Assembly: GCF_033958435.1 (NCBI RefSeq)
Contig: NC_134137.1
Location: forward strand, 252,076,501-252,140,500
Length of the DNA stretch: 64,000 nucleotides
Reading direction: 5' to 3'
Source: Carettochelys insculpta
Lineage: Eukaryota > Chordata > Testudines > Carettochelyidae
Shown here: positions 21,541 to 33,942 of the stretch, in pieces
Layout: each line of letters starts with the position of its first letter
Position numbering within the stretch: the stretch's first letter is position 1
Program-made: the position numbers and the translations under genes
Notes under the pieces: generated by a model
What the model was told of the DNA's origin: nothing
Databases searched by the model: none
Seen by the model: the letters and a program-made list of their open reading frames with translations, nothing else

Positions 21541-22330
21541 TCTGTGGCCAAACGGGTGGAGGTCAGGATACCAACTGTCAGATCACACAATCTCAAGCAC
21601 TCTTATGCCACCCTCTGCCCTGCCCCTTCCCTGAGGCCTCATCCCACTCACTCGATCCACGCTCTCTCCATTGCTTGTTCTTCCACATCCTCACTTACTC
21701 TCACAGGGCTGGGATTAGAGTGGGAGAGGGTGTGGGCTCTGGGCTGGGGCTGGGGCTGAGGCTTCAGTGTGTGGAAGGAGGCTGTGAGCTGAGCCTGGGG
21801 CAGAGGGTTGGGTGCTGCAGGAGGAGGCTCAGACTCTTGGAAGGAGCTCAGGTGCAGGAGGGGGCTTCAGGCTGGGGCGGGGCGTGGGGTGCAGGAGGAG
21901 GTGCAGGGTGCAAGCTCTTGGAGAAAGTTTGATTGCTAGAGAAGTCTCAGGGCTGGGGCAGAGGGTTGGGGTGCAGGAGGAGAAGACAGGTGCAGGTTCT
22001 GGCCAAGGCACTACTTCCAGCAGGCAGCTTCCAGTTGGCAGCACAGCATGGTAAAGGCAGGCCTGCGCAACTCCCGTAAGTGACTGATACTTCCCTGCAG
22101 TCTCCGGGGTGTACAAGAGGCTCCATGCACTTTCCCTGCCCGCAGATCCCATTGGCTGCTATTCCTGGCCTATGGCAGCTGTGGAGTTTGTACTCCAGGT
22201 GGGAGGCAACTCACAGCAACATGCTGAGCCCCGCAAGGTGGCCACAGGGAAACATCAGTAACTTCCAGAAATGGTGCAGAGGCAAGACAGGCAGGGAGCC
22301 TGCTTCAGCTACACTGCACTGCCAGCCTAA
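21541..22330. repeat. GC-rich dispersed repeat with GGGCTGGGGCAGAGGG-type tandem units
   Basis: Units such as GGCTGGGGC, GAGGGTTGGG and GTGCAGGAGG recur from 21700 to 22010. A CCCATTGGCTGCTATTCC block follows near 22150. It resembles the interior of hAT-type non-autonomous repeats common in turtles, but the termini were not located. The open frames here come from composition. Confidence 0.4.
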
Positions 22331-24824
22331 CTTTTACTGGTCTAAAATCTCTCAGATCAGCTTCAGCAGCCTCCGGGAGATCAAGCCCAAATCCAGGAGA
22401 CTCAGCAAACCAGAGAAAGCTGCAAGGCTAGGTGGGCAGAAGGGTGATTAAACTTAAAATTCTCGTACTGAAATAAAAGAGCTAGATCCATTTCAGTGAC
22501 TATGCTCTCTTGCTGTGAGCAAAGCTACCTTTATTTAAAAATGTAAACTAAAGGATAAATTCCCACCTATGTAAACGCAGGAAAGGCCATTGGCTTAACA
22601 AGGCTTTCTCCCACTTACACTGTTGCTGAATTTGAATTAATCTCACAGGTAAAACGGAGAGAGAACTTCTACACATTAGTTTGCCAGGCAGTAGCTGCTT
22701 TATTATTGATAACGATGCAGGAGCCACAAAGGCCCAGCTTGTGTCTGTGACCCTGTTCTAAATTTGCAAAGCAGGTAGTTACTAATTTCTCACACCAAGC
22801 TTTTTAGTTGTGAACTGAGCAAGTTTGATCTGGAAACCACAGAGAGAATAAATATGGAACCCCACAGTTTAATTGTTAGACTCACTTTTCAGAGCAGAAA
22901 CACTAATATACTTTGATTTTGATGTATTTTACTCCTTCTAGGCTGTTATAAACTGCTGTGTACAACGTATACTGATGAGTTTTTGAAATATGAATTACAA
23001 TGCATGAATTCTAATATGATTAATTCCTGGGCTAGATAAAGCTTTTCTAAAATTGTTATGTCAGACACATGAAGAGCTACTTACTTCCTTAGGAAAGAAA
23101 ACCATCACAGTAATTTAGCCATAGCCCAAGAACCCCATGGTAGCACTATTTTAAGCTTTGACCTTCCAGTGAAATCCATTAGAACAGACCTATACATGTA
23201 GGTGGAGTCTCACAGAAGTTGACTTTATGTAGATTCGGGAATATATGCTAACTGAATCTGATAAAGGACCTAACCCTTAATTTGTAGCAGTTGGAGCCAT
23301 GTGAGATGTGAGAAATTAGATTCTCTCTCCTATAAATAGGGCTTCACCAGATATTTCTATATTTCAAACAAAAAGCCTCTGCAAGCATCTTTCTGCATGA
23401 GCTCTTGGGCTCTGATACAAAGCTTGCTGAAGTAAACAGGAGTCTTTCCACTGTCTTCACTTGGTATTAGGGCAGTCTCCTGAAGACAACAGGCTAAGAG
23501 GAGTGGTTTTGTAGCCTGAACCACTAGCACTAGCATCTTAAAATCTGTGAAAATTCAGGCTATCCATTACATGTTAACTCCACTCATAGCTTCTACAGAA
23601 GCAGAGATATGAGGCAGTTAGGTGGCCATATGTCTGTATGTATAGTACAGAGGAGAAAATATTAAATTATCAAGTGAGCAGTCAATAAAACCATATGTTT
23701 TCATTGCCAAGACAGCTGGATGCTTGGGACAGTTTTATCCACCCACACCCACCCAGCCACCAAAATGCATTGATAAAGGAAACACTGAGTCTGAAACAAA
23801 AGCTCATTTATTATCTCACTTTTAGTAAAGTGGGGAAATTGAGTCATGCTGTAAAACTATATATTAAAGCCTTACTTTTCAAAATATGAGTAAAAGGAAT
23901 GACTGAAAGAATTTCAAACAATTTCAAACAATTCATACTGGGTTTTTTTAAATGACAGTCTGAAACATCTGTAAGCTGTGAATCATTGGTTGTATACTCG
24001 TGTACATATAAAATCATATACCAGCTGAGCTGCGACTGCCTATTTTGAACTGAAGCCATATTTTAGAGCACTGAAACTATGTCACTTACTGTATTAGTTG
24101 CTGGCACCACTAAAAACGTTTGAATCATCTGCAGCACTTTGGAAGACAGCCGACATTTGGGCTAGCTAAGCAAACAAATATACTTCCAACCGGACTTCAG
24201 TGATCTTTCTTTACACTGTCAGTTGGCTTCCAACACAGAAAGCTGAGTATTCAGTTTATTATGGTTGAGGTTGTAACCATACAGCTGAAGCGTGTCTTAA
24301 ACTTGCATTTCTGTGATGTTTGAGGTTATGAAAACGTCAAGATTTTGAAAAATTCTGTAGCCTCACGATTAAAAATCTCAAGTGAATACTGCACATTGCA
24401 AAATTGATTACTTCAAAATAGATGCACATATAAAATTCCATTTCTGAATTTGAGTTGTGGGGTCCCTATTTGCATTTGGGAACCTGGGAACTTGGGAACT
24501 TTCTTGGAAGCTCTGGATTTCCAGCTCTCTCCAACTTTAAATGTTTCTGGTGGATTTGCTCCCAGAATAAGTTGTAGCTTTCATCCAGTCAGAGGGACTG
24601 AAGTGAACTGCATGTATTTTCATCAGAGATTGGCCATCTATTGCTGAAACATCTGACCTTTCCAGAGTTTGGGAAAACTTGTCTACAACGTTGAGGATTT
24701 ATTGACTAGTTCAGTGCCAAAGAGGAAGTCAGACTTTTCCATCTGATCTGCAATGCCACCAATTTTTACTCTCATTTCAGGATCCTCTGTTGCATCTTTC
24801 ACATCTGCCCAAGTTGCACACACT
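22331..24824. other. Unannotated stretch, probably intronic
   Basis: AT-rich sequence without a recognisable exon, RNA or repeat. The frames at 23695-24059 and 24450-24647 are short and carry no domain. Confidence 0.4.
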
Positions 24825-25506
24825 GGCTACGTCTACACGTGCAGCCAACATCGAAATAGTCTATTTCCATGAATAGCGTCTACACGTCCTCCAGGGCCAG
24901 CAACGTCGATGTTCAACTTCGACGTTGCTCAGCCCAACATCGAAATAGGCGCAGCGAGGGAACGTCTGCACGTCAAAGTAGCACACATCGAAATAAGGAT
25001 GCCAGGCACAGCTGCAGACAGGGTCACAGGGCAGACTCAACAGCAAGCCGCTCCCTTAAAGGGCCCCTCCCAGACACAGTTGCACTAAACAACACAAGAT
25101 CCACAGAGCTGACAACTGGTTGCAGACCCTGTGCCTGCAGCATAGATCCCCAGCTGCCGCAGAAGCAGCCAGAAGCCCTGGGCTAAGGGCTGCTGCCCAC
25201 GGTGACCATAGAGCCCCGCAGGGGCTGGAGAGAGAGCATCTCTCAACCCCCCAGCTGATGGCTGCCATGGAGGACCCAGCAATTTCGACGTTGCGGGACG
25301 CGGATCGTCTACACAGTCCCTACTTCGATGTTGAATGTCGAAGTAGGGCGCTATTCCTATCCCCTCATGAGGTTAGCGACTTCGACGTCTCGCCGCCTAA
25401 CGTCGAAGTTAACTTCGAAATAGTGCCCGATGTGTGTAGACGCGACGGGCGCTATTTCGAAGTTGGTGCCGCTACTTCGAAGTAGCATGCACGTGTAGAC
25501 GCAGCT
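24825..25506 (+). mobile_element. 682-bp internally deleted Harbinger element with ACT duplication
   Basis: The left end is GGCTACGTCTACACGTGCAG and the right end CACGTGTAGACGCAGCT. ACT flanks both sides (24822-24824 and 25507-25509). The outer parts match the long element at 29659-34305 closely, including the TTAAAGGGCCCCTCCCA block and the TTAACTTCGAAATAG block. The transposase start is decayed (ATA in place of ATG before GATCCCCAG). The interior jumps to the distal GGGGCTGGAGAGAG block. It has no coding capacity. Confidence 0.9.
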
Positions 25507-25869
25507 ACTGCGTGATAGTTCTAGAAACTGAAGCTGATGCTTCTGCCTGGAGAGTCCAGGTGCCTATTTAATGTTTTATATTTTACGTCCTAAAACAGAG
25601 TATCTCATTGGGGTGATTTTTCAGTTAGTTTTGTGATTTCCTTAACAGTTTTATGAGTATCTCTTACGAGAATGTTATTTTTAATAGTGTCCCAGAACAC
25701 AATCTCAAAGAATGCCCATGGTAAAGAATACATGCAATTCATGTTCCTCCTGTTGCTGTCTGATTTGATTCACCTGATACTACATCTGCCATATTAGTGA
25801 CACTATCACAGTTCTGCAATTAATAGTTCTTTCTTAAACAGCTATTAGTTCTGTATTTGCAGAACTACT
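25507..25869. other. Short unannotated stretch
   Basis: No gene or repeat was recognised between the Harbinger copy and the CR1 fragment. Confidence 0.35.
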
Positions 25870-26480
25870 CACTGTGGTTAGCAATGTTTCCTTTAAATCA
25901 GCTTCTGATTCAAATGACTGGAAGATAGCCAATGTGATGTCAATTTTTAAAAAGGGCTCTAGAGATGATCCTGGGAATTACAGGCCAGTACGTCTAACTT
26001 CAGGACCAGGCAAATTGGTTGAAACTACAGTGAAGAATGGAATTATCAGACACACAGATGAACATAATTCAGTGGGGGAGACTCAGCATGTTTTCTTAAG
26101 GGGAAAGCATGTCTCATCAATCTACTAGAATTCTTTAAGAGAGTCAACACACACGTGGGTGAGGAGGATCCAGTGGATACAGTATACTTAGATTTCCAGA
26201 AAACCTTTGACAAGATTCCTCACCAAAGGCTCTTAAGCAAAGTAAGCTGTCATGGGGTAAGAGGGAAGATCCTCTTCTGGACTGATAACTGATTAAAAGG
26301 TAGGAAACAAATAAATGGTCAGTTTTCAGAATGGAGAGTGGTAAATAGTGGTGTTCCCCAAGGATCCACACTGGGCCAGTCCTATCGAACATACTCATGA
26401 AGTATCCAGAGAAAGGGGTAAATAGTGAGGTGGCAAAATTTGCAGATACAAAACTGCTCAAGATAGCTAAGTTCAAGGCC
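25870..26480 (+). mobile_element. CR1 LINE fragment (reverse transcriptase remnant)
   Basis: The frame from 25874 reads NDWKIANVMSIFKKGSRDDP then NYRPVRLTSGPGKLVET. These are signature blocks of the CR1 reverse transcriptase amino-terminal part (W-x-x-ANV-x-x-x-FKKG, NYRPVSLTS). Further downstream, frames broken by stops and shifts still show QKTFDKIPH- and FADTKLLK-like pieces. About 600 bp of the ORF2 region are retained. CR1 is the dominant LINE of turtles, crocodilians and birds. This copy is a 5-prime- and 3-prime-truncated, dead fragment. Confidence 0.85.
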
Positions 26481-27399
26481 TGCTAGCATCACATTCTATG
26501 AAGCACTGAAAAGCTACAGGAAAATAAGGTACAGGCTGTCAAATTTGAATTCCCTCTGTGCCAGGTGAATTATATGGTTTCTAACTCACATCACCTCCTG
26601 ACCAGCAATCAAATCTGGAGCCACCTCTTTTGCTTACTCTGCAGTCCCAGTCAGTATTTAGCCCAACTTTACACTTTTGCAATGGTTAGGAAATGCACAT
26701 TGTTTCCTGGACATGAACTGACTGACCCTAGATCTAAGTTACTGTTGTTTCCCTAAAAGACCAGGAAGAAAAATATTCCACTCCCGGTGTCTTTGTTTTG
26801 TTTTAAATGCCCATCTGAGAGACCTTAGCACCGAATCCCAGTTTACAGGATTCCCCCACACACTTCACCTGACCAAGTTTATATTGATTCCCCAGGCCTG
26901 AGGGAACTTTAAGAACATAGAACATAAGCCTGGACTTCCAGGGCTGCTACTTAACTAGAACTGAAGGTGGAAACAGTAAGGAAACACAGCTCCCTTAAAA
27001 GTTCTTAAATATGTCCTTACATAATCCAGGCTTAAAATCAGAACACAGTATCAACCACCTGTCTCACCATACTTCCACACTGGGCCGCGACACCTCATAG
27101 AATTTTCCCTGAGGATGACTTTTTTTTTACATGTACAAATATGTAACTATTAATTGTTTATAGCCTAAAAGGAAGGCACAAAGACTGGAATCCTGCACCG
27201 TTGTTGTCTTGCCTGGCAAGACAGATATGGTAAAGGTACCATCCCTAAGCAGGCAGCTGCTGGTATTGGAGCAGGGATAGTACCCCAAACTGCATTCTCT
27301 TCTACTGTAGTCCACACTATAGAGCCTCTTATACTGCGCTCAACATTGTATTACCCAGAGCAACAAAACAGCTTCCCTTTGAACAGACCTCAGTTAGCA
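26481..27399. other. Unannotated stretch
   Basis: Short frames at 26565-26756 and 27127-27315 carry no domain. Nothing else was recognised. Confidence 0.35.
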
Positions 27400-28350
27400 A
27401 CCAAGGGTTGGGGACCTACAGCCCAGGGGCCAGATCTGGCAGCTGGCTTGCCTTGATCCAGCCTTCGGCAATGCTCTGAGCTTCCCCCTAGAGCAAGGCA
27501 AGCCAGCATGGCACTCCAGCTCCATGGTGAGTCTCCAAGCCTCAGCACCTGACCTTGTGGCTGGACTGTGAGTACCAGCTCCCCACTGCAGGGCTGAGCA
27601 GAGGGAAGCTGGTGCTGAGGCCCGTGCCTGGCCAGCTCTGCCTAGTGGGAGGAAGTGGTTCCGTGTGCTGGTGTTTCCCTCCTGCCCCCACTGGGGGATG
27701 GCTGCCCAGGGAAGATCAGGTAAGGAAGCTCTGTCCCTGCGTTCACTTGTAGGCTCCACCCCCATGGCACCCAACGGTCAGGAATCAATACCAACGAGAG
27801 CAGAAGGGGCCGGTTCTTGCAAACACAGGATGGCGTGAAGCTACCTCTTCCCCTCTGCCAAACAAGAACTATGCCAGGTAAGCACTCCAATCCCCTGCCC
27901 CCTCCCACACCCTCTTCTCCACCCAGGCCCCAGACCCCCACCCTCAGCCTGCTCCAGCATCCCACTTCCCACCCAGACCTCACACCTTCATCCTTAGCCC
28001 ACTCCCCAGCAACCCTACTACATACACTGAACTCATTTTAACCCCACCCCAGAGCCTGGGGAGGTCCCACAAAATCTACTACTCCCAGGCCCCCAGAAGT
28101 GTTCATCTGATCTTGGGGAGAAGCCCTGATCCTCAGCGACCACTCCTGGGGCTGGAGCACAAGGGGAACCCTGGCTGCCTGAGTTGCATAAATGAGGTGA
28201 GTGTCTCTCTTTTATTTTTCTCCCTTGCACTTGGGGACCAGGTCAGTGAGGTTTTGTTTTGTTTTGGTTTTTTTTGCTTCTCACTTGTGTGTGGGCCCCA
28301 ACTGGTTTTTCTGTGGGTCAGTGGCCATCAGCCTAAAAAGGGTCCCCCAC
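27400..28350. mobile_element. Possible hAT-type non-autonomous element
   Basis: The left part AAGGGTTGGGGACCTACAGC and the right part (AGCCTAAAAAGGGTCCCCCAC near 28330) resemble inverted hAT-like ends of the kind CAGGGGTGGGGAACCT. The GC-rich interior with a GATCTGGCAGCTGGCTTGCC block is typical of such elements. No 8-bp target duplication could be shown. Overlapping open frames inside are compositional. Confidence 0.4.
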
Positions 28351-29658
28351 GTCAATCTAGATGCCTGTTTGAGTTTGAAAACCTCACAAGAAAGCAGCAT
28401 ATTTAACTTTACCTCCTCTATCCAACCAGGCAGCCTTTACAAATTAACACTAAATAGAAGGGAGTTGTTAAATCTCTCAGATACAAAATTATACTGATTA
28501 CTACACGCTGCAGCTTCCGCTTAACCTTGTGCAGATGCTCAGCTGCCATCTACCTTGTCATGCCTTGCCATTGGCTTAAGCTAACCTCAGTTGTGTGACT
28601 TCTTACCCTGCCCTCTCCATACGGCAGTTACTGGCAGTCCTGCAGTTCTATGAACTAACTTTCCTGGAGCGATGGGAAATGCTCCTGGTTTTAGAGCACA
28701 GTTTTAAAATTTTCTCTCTCCTTTCAGCATGAGAGTCACTGTTTCATATTTCATACGCCCATTTACTTGAAAGCACCTGAAGATAGCAGATGTTGTCAGT
28801 GGGATGATAAACTGTCAATGGTTGTTGTTTAGTTGGCTGCCAGGAATGCTTCATTAATGTGAAACATATTACCTTGTAATGCCTGAGAGAATATATCTTT
28901 GGGCGCATTAATGAAACGCCAAATAAAAACCTAACCTGAAGCGTTTGACACATACAGCTGTACACATCACAAGCAACTACCTTGGCCTGAAGGATGCCTG
29001 CAATCCTGTATATAATTAGCTGCTGTGTTCCAGTTTTCACACCATCTATAATCCCATAAACATGAAGGAAATGCTGGAGTTGGTTTGTAATGGGACGGCA
29101 TTATTTAATAACCAATAGCTCCATGATCTGTAACTTGGGAGAAAAGGTAAATAATCTTGCAGTCACATTGTGACGGGTCTCCCTGCATGTAGGAGAACCT
29201 GCTGTATGGGAGAGGATTGAAGCAGCTGCTCAAAGGTCATGCTGACCCTGAGGCCCAATGAATACCATCCTTCTGCACAGGGTGACCGTATTTCCCTAGC
29301 ATGAGTCTGGAACACCCGGTAAAACTAATTGTATTCAAGCAAGTTTAAAGGCAATCATCATTCAAACATTCAAATTATCGTCAAGTTGACTGAGTCCCTG
29401 TTAAAAGGAAATACCGTGTAATTGGATTATCTTTTATTTACCTTCTTAGCTGGAAGGCTTTAGGATTTACATGGGGAGGAGTCAAACAACACACACACAC
29501 ACCACTTCTCTATCATACAAAGGGGGAAGCTGACCAACCTGATACTCCCTGTCCAGCACTCTCTACCCTCCATGCCTGGCTCGGCCCACAGGATGCACCT
29601 ACCTCTCCTGGTACCAGGCACCACATCTTCCTGAGGCAATATATGCAGAGGACACATA
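28351..29658. other. Unannotated stretch with a short CA repeat
   Basis: A (CA)n run occurs near 29488-29503. A GGGTGACCGTATTTCCCTAG block near 29280 may be the end of an old repeat. The minus-strand frame at 28744-29040 has no recognisable domain. Confidence 0.35.
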
Positions 29659-30016
29659 GGCTATGTCGACACGTGAAGCCAACATCGAAATAGCTTATTT
29701 CGATGTTGCGACATCGAAATAGGCTATTTCGATGAATAACGTCTACACGTCCTCCAGGGCCGGCAACGTCGATGTTCAACTTCGACGTTGCTCAGCCCAA
29801 CATCGAAATAGGCGCAGTGAGGGAACGTCTACACGTCAAAGTAGCACACATCGAAATAGGGATGCCAGGCACAGCTGCAGACAGGGTCAACGGGCGGACT
29901 AGCGCTTCCGGGGCAACAGCGAGCCGCTCCCTTAAAGGGCCCCTCCCACATACACTCAGCCTGCACAGCACGCGGTCTGAGGAGCCATAGGCACACAGAC
30001 CCCGGGCGCCGCAGTC

Positions 30017-31388
30017 ATGGACCCCCAGCAGCAGCAGCAGCACCAGCAGCAGCAGCAGCAGCTAGAGGTCCACCCAGCCCTCCCGGCAGGAGCAGGGCTT
30101 GCCCTGGCTCATGCCATGTGGGAGGCAGCTGAGTACCTTCTTGCCCCAGGGGAGGAGATGCCCCCAGGGCAGCAGGGCTCAACCCCTACCCCTGCAGCAC
30201 CCCGCTCCACCCCCCGCCTCACACGCCGGCGGCTGTGGAGCTACCCCACCAGCACCGACTGGTGGGAGCGGCTGGTGCTTGGGGAGTGGGACGACGACCA
30301 CTGGCTCAGGAACTTCAGGATGACCTGGCAGACATTCCTGGAGCTGTGCCAGTGGCTCACCCCCGCACTCAGGCACCGGAACACTGCCATGCGGCGTGCC
30401 CTCCCTGTGGAGAAACGGGTCGGCATCGCTGTCTGGAAGCTGGCCACTCCGGACAGCTACCGATCCGTGGGGCAGCAGTTTGGTGTCAGAAAGGCCACCG
30501 TCGGGGCTGTCTTCATGGAGGTAAGAGAACCTACAGGGGGAGGCCAGGGCAGGGCAAGGCAGGGCAGGGCAGGGCCACGCACACCCTGCTCACCCCTCAT
30601 TGGGGCTGTCCCATGTGCTTTCTCTGCAGGTCGTGCGTGCCATCAACGCCATGCTCCTGCACAGGCTCGTGAGGCTGGGGGACCCACATGCCACTGTCGC
30701 CGCCTTTGCCACCCTGGGCTTCCCCAACTGCTTCGGGGCTCTGGATGGGACTCACATCCCCATCCGCGCCCCGCATCACAGTGGAGGATGATACCTCAAT
30801 TGCAAGGGCTACCATTCTGTCGTCCTGCAGGCCTTGGTGGACAGCCGGGGACGGTTCCAGGACATTTACGTGGGCTGGCCTGGCAGCACCCACGACGCCC
30901 GGGTTTTTCGGAACTCGGGCCTGTGCCGCCGGCTGGAGGCGGGGACCTACATCCCCCAGCGGGAGATCCCTCTGGGAGACACCACCATGCCCTTCTGCGT
31001 CATCGCAGATGTGGCCTACCACCTCCGGCCGTGGCTCATGCACCCCTACACGGGCCATCTCTCCGCTAGCCAGGAGCGCTTCAATGAGCGCCTGAACCGT
31101 GCACGCCAGGTGGTGGAGCGCTCATTTGGCCGCCTCAAGGGACGCTGGCGATGTCTCCTGACCCGCCTGGATGCGGGCCCCAACAACATCCCCCAGATTG
31201 TGGGTGCCTGCTGCGCCCTGCACAACCTCGTGGAGAGCAAGGGGGAGACCTTTCTGCAGGGCTGGGCCGCGGAGGCCGGCAGGGCACATGTGTAGCCACC
31301 TACTGCCCCCAGTCGGCAGGTGGACCCAGAGGGGACCCGGGTCCGGGAGGCCCTGCGGGCCCACTTCGACCAACAGGCCGCGGGGTAA
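30017..31388 (+). pseudogene. Harbinger (HARBI1-like) DDE transposase, two in-frame stops
   Basis: Exon 1 (30017-30520) starts MDP followed by a glutamine run. It contains YPTSTDWWERLVLGEWDDDH and a helix-turn-helix-like part ending RSVGQQFGVRKATVGAVFME. A 109-base intron (GT at 30521, AG at 30628-30629) joins in phase 0 to exon 2 (30630-31388). Exon 2 holds the DDE_Tnp_4 nuclease: LDGTHIP (Asp codon 30744-30746), IADVAYHL (Asp codon 31008-31010) and VVERSFGRLKGRWRCL (Glu codon 31116-31118). The last two are separated by 35 residues. An in-frame TGA at 30789-30791 replaces what looks like an ancestral CGA Arg. A second stop, TAG at 31293-31295, cuts off a tail that runs in frame to TAA at 31386. 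An AATAAA-like cluster lies at 31567. The enzyme would have cut and moved the transposon in the nucleus. Confidence 0.9.
30026..30062 (+). repeat. CAG run encoding polyglutamine near the transposase start
   Basis: About 12 CAG codons, interrupted by one CAC, follow ATG-GAC-CCC. The run is longer (about 16 CAG, uninterrupted) in the copy at 55122-55169. Confidence 0.9.
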
Positions 31389-31762
31389 ACTCTGCCCAGG
31401 CCCCCTACTGCCCGCCCCTTCCTCCCCCACACTCCTGCCCCAACGCCCACACCATGGAGCACCCCACCGCCCCCCACTCCCACTTGTCCTGGACAAATGA
31501 CAGCACGAACTTGTGGGTGAACGTAAACTTTTTTTTCGTCTTTACGAAACTTTTTTTTTTTTTGTAAATAAATAAATATGTGAAACACAAACCAAAAAGG
31601 AGGGACAAACGTTCAACCAAAGCAAGATGTGCACAAATAAAACAATACAACAACAAAGCAAAGAAGTGTGCGCCATCAACAAAAAAGAAAAGCAGGGAGG
31701 AGAACGGGGAGAACTATTTACATGGGGGGGACGGGGCAAACGGGGGCACCAAAAATAAACAG

Positions 31763-33942
31763 TCAAACTATATACAACAAGGGGGGGGCCATGTCCCGGG
31801 CCCCTCGCCCCTGGAGCCCAGCACTGGGCGTGCCCGGCCGGGAGCCCCGCCGTGCCTGCAGTCTGGTCCGCGGCTGGGTGGGAGCGGGCTGCACAGCAAG
31901 GTATCGGCGCCGGCGAGTCTCAGGTGGCTCCAGGGGTCCCTCGGCGCTGTGGCCCTCGTGGGTGGGTGGTGGGGCGATGGCGGACGGCCCGGCGACGGCT
32001 GGAGCAGCTGGTGGTGGGGCTGCAGGAGCAGGCAGGGCAGGCGATGGCTCGGCCGGCGCGGCATGGGGGGCCAGGTAATCAACCAGCCGGTTAAATGTCT
32101 GCATATAGGCCCCCCATGCCTCCTGGCGCCAGGCCAGCGCCTGCTCCTGCAGCTGGAGGTGCTGCTCCGAGACCTCCAGCTGCCGACGGAGGATGGCCAG
32201 CAGCTGGGGGTCCGTCGCCGCCGCCGGTAGTAGGCGCGGGGTCCGCCGTCTTGCCCTCCGCGGGGCCGGTCGTTCCTCGGCCGAGGGGCTGCCCTGGAGC
32301 GAGGGTCCCGGGGGCTCTCCGGGACAACCGAGGCCTCGCCGGCACTCTCTTCCGGTCCTTCGGATGGTGCAGGTGCAGGTGCAGGACACAGGAGAGGAGG
32401 GGGGAAAGAAGAATGGAGACAGGCGTTAGTGTGGGCCCCGAGCCGTGGCCTTTGTCCCCCCCGCCCTGTGCTGCAGGTTCCCCATCCCCGTCCCCGGGAG
32501 ATGCTGCTGTGATGGATGGGGTTCAGGGGTCCCCCTGCCCTGCACCCCGTCCCCTGGTGGGAGCGACTCTCACTTCACCCCGCAGGGTCTGAGAGCAGGA
32601 GAGCTTTCTTAGGCCACAGATGGCCAGTTTCTGGCAGGAGTGACAGCACCAGCTGTCGGAAGAGACAGTCCTTCCAACCCGTTGTGGGGAGAAGACCCCA
32701 AGGGGGGCCCCTCTGGGATGCAGCTTTCCCCCTCCTCTGGCTGGCTGCCTACCAGCTCTCCCTTCCCCTAGCCTCTACCTGTGGCCCCCGCCCTCGCCCC
32801 CCAATTCCAAGCCAGCTCGGCTCCTCCCTCCTGTTTGTTCAGGGCAGAGGTGTCACCTGCCAGCTGTAGCGCCAGGATCCTTCTTTGGCCCTGGGAGCTC
32901 CTCGGCTCTTGTGGCTTATATGTAGCCTGAGTCTCCCTTTGGCACTCCCCCCACTCCATCACATGCTGCTGCTGCGGGGTGTCCCACCCCCTCCGCCCGA
33001 GGGCCCCTCGAGGTTCCGCTCCCCCCTGGCCCGGGGATGGGGCATGGCACTGTCATGCAGGGTGTGGGGGGCAGGGGCTGACGGCTGCAGTGCTGTGAGG
33101 GCCATGGCCCTGGTGTCCTTGGGGCCATGGCCATGTGAGCATGTGGGGGGCCCTGGACACATCTCTGTTACCCCCGCCCCTCAAGCCCAGGGGTGTCCAC
33201 CAGAGAGGGGTACCTACCTGTGGGTCCACTCCCACGGTCCGGAGATCCCCAGGGGTCGGAGGCCCTCCTGCTGCTCCGGGATGGCAGTAGGAGGATCTGT
33301 AGGCTGGATTCTGCGGAGGAGGAGCCCCCCTCCTCCTCCTCCTCCTCCTGCCGTGATGTCCCGCGGATGGCCTCCGGGGGGGGCCCCCGGGGTGCGGGGC
33401 TTGCCTCCAGGTCGGACTCCGGCTGCAGGGCCTGCTGGGGCTCGTCAGCTGAGGTGTCAAGGGTGGCCGGAGGGGAGGAGGTGTGCCGGGAGCCCAGGAT
33501 GTCCCTGAGCTCCCTGTAAAAGGGGCAAGTGGCGGGGGTGGCCCCAGATCAGCTGGCCACATCCTGGGCCCGGGCATAACCCTGCCGCAGCTCCTTCACC
33601 TTACTCCGGACATGGTCCGGAGTGCGGGCAGGGTGACCCCGGGCAGCCAGGCCGTCGGCCAGCCAAGCGAACGCATCCGCGTTCCGCCTCTTGCTCCCCA
33701 TTACCTGGAGCACCTCCTCCTCGCTCCAGAGCCCCAGCAGGTCCCGCAGCTCGGCCTCCGTCCAGGAGGGGCCCCGCTGCCGCTTCCCAGACTGGCAGGT
33801 CTTCTGGCTGGGCTGGCTGCCCTGGCTCCCCTTGGGGGGGGGTCCCCTGGGGGCGCTGGGGGGGCTGCTGGCTAGCCATCGCTGCTGTGTGGTGGGCTGA
33901 GGGCTGTGCAGGCTGCCCGCGTGTGCAGGCTGCAGCCTGCAC
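31763..33942 (-). pseudogene. Harbinger Myb/SANT-like DNA-binding protein gene, frameshifted and stopped
   Basis: By comparison with the copy at 57692-58380 the start is at 33942 (MQAAACTRGQPA). A 1-base expansion of a C run on this strand (9 G on the plus strand at 33836-33842, 8 in the other copy) shifts the frame before the Myb/SANT-like domain. That domain is then read at about 33800-33570 (KRQRGPSWTEAELRDLLGLW ... HVRSKVKEL). A TGA at 33549-33551 follows DVAS, where the other copy has CGA. A glutamate-rich part comes from a CCT repeat near 33327. The distal exon (about 32389-31763) encodes a likely coiled coil (DPQLLAILRRQLEVSEQHLQ) and a proline/alanine-rich tail. The splice acceptor seen in the other copy (GCAG) is not evident here, where the site holds repeated CCTGCA. 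In Harbinger elements this protein binds the ends and helps the transposase into the nucleus. Confidence 0.8.

Noticed and set aside
21522..22152. Gly- and Pro-rich frames as a possible structural protein gene
   Set aside because: Irregular tandem G-rich units explain the open frames on both strands. No splice sites or domain were found.
27394..28406. Cluster of frames over 60 codons on both strands as a gene
   Set aside because: The frames mirror one another across a GC-rich, probably hAT-derived repeat.
30099..33577. Many long open frames on both strands inside the first Harbinger element (proline-, arginine- or alanine-rich)
   Set aside because: They are alternate-frame shadows of the transposase and Myb-like genes in GC-rich DNA, without domains or independent splice or start evidence.
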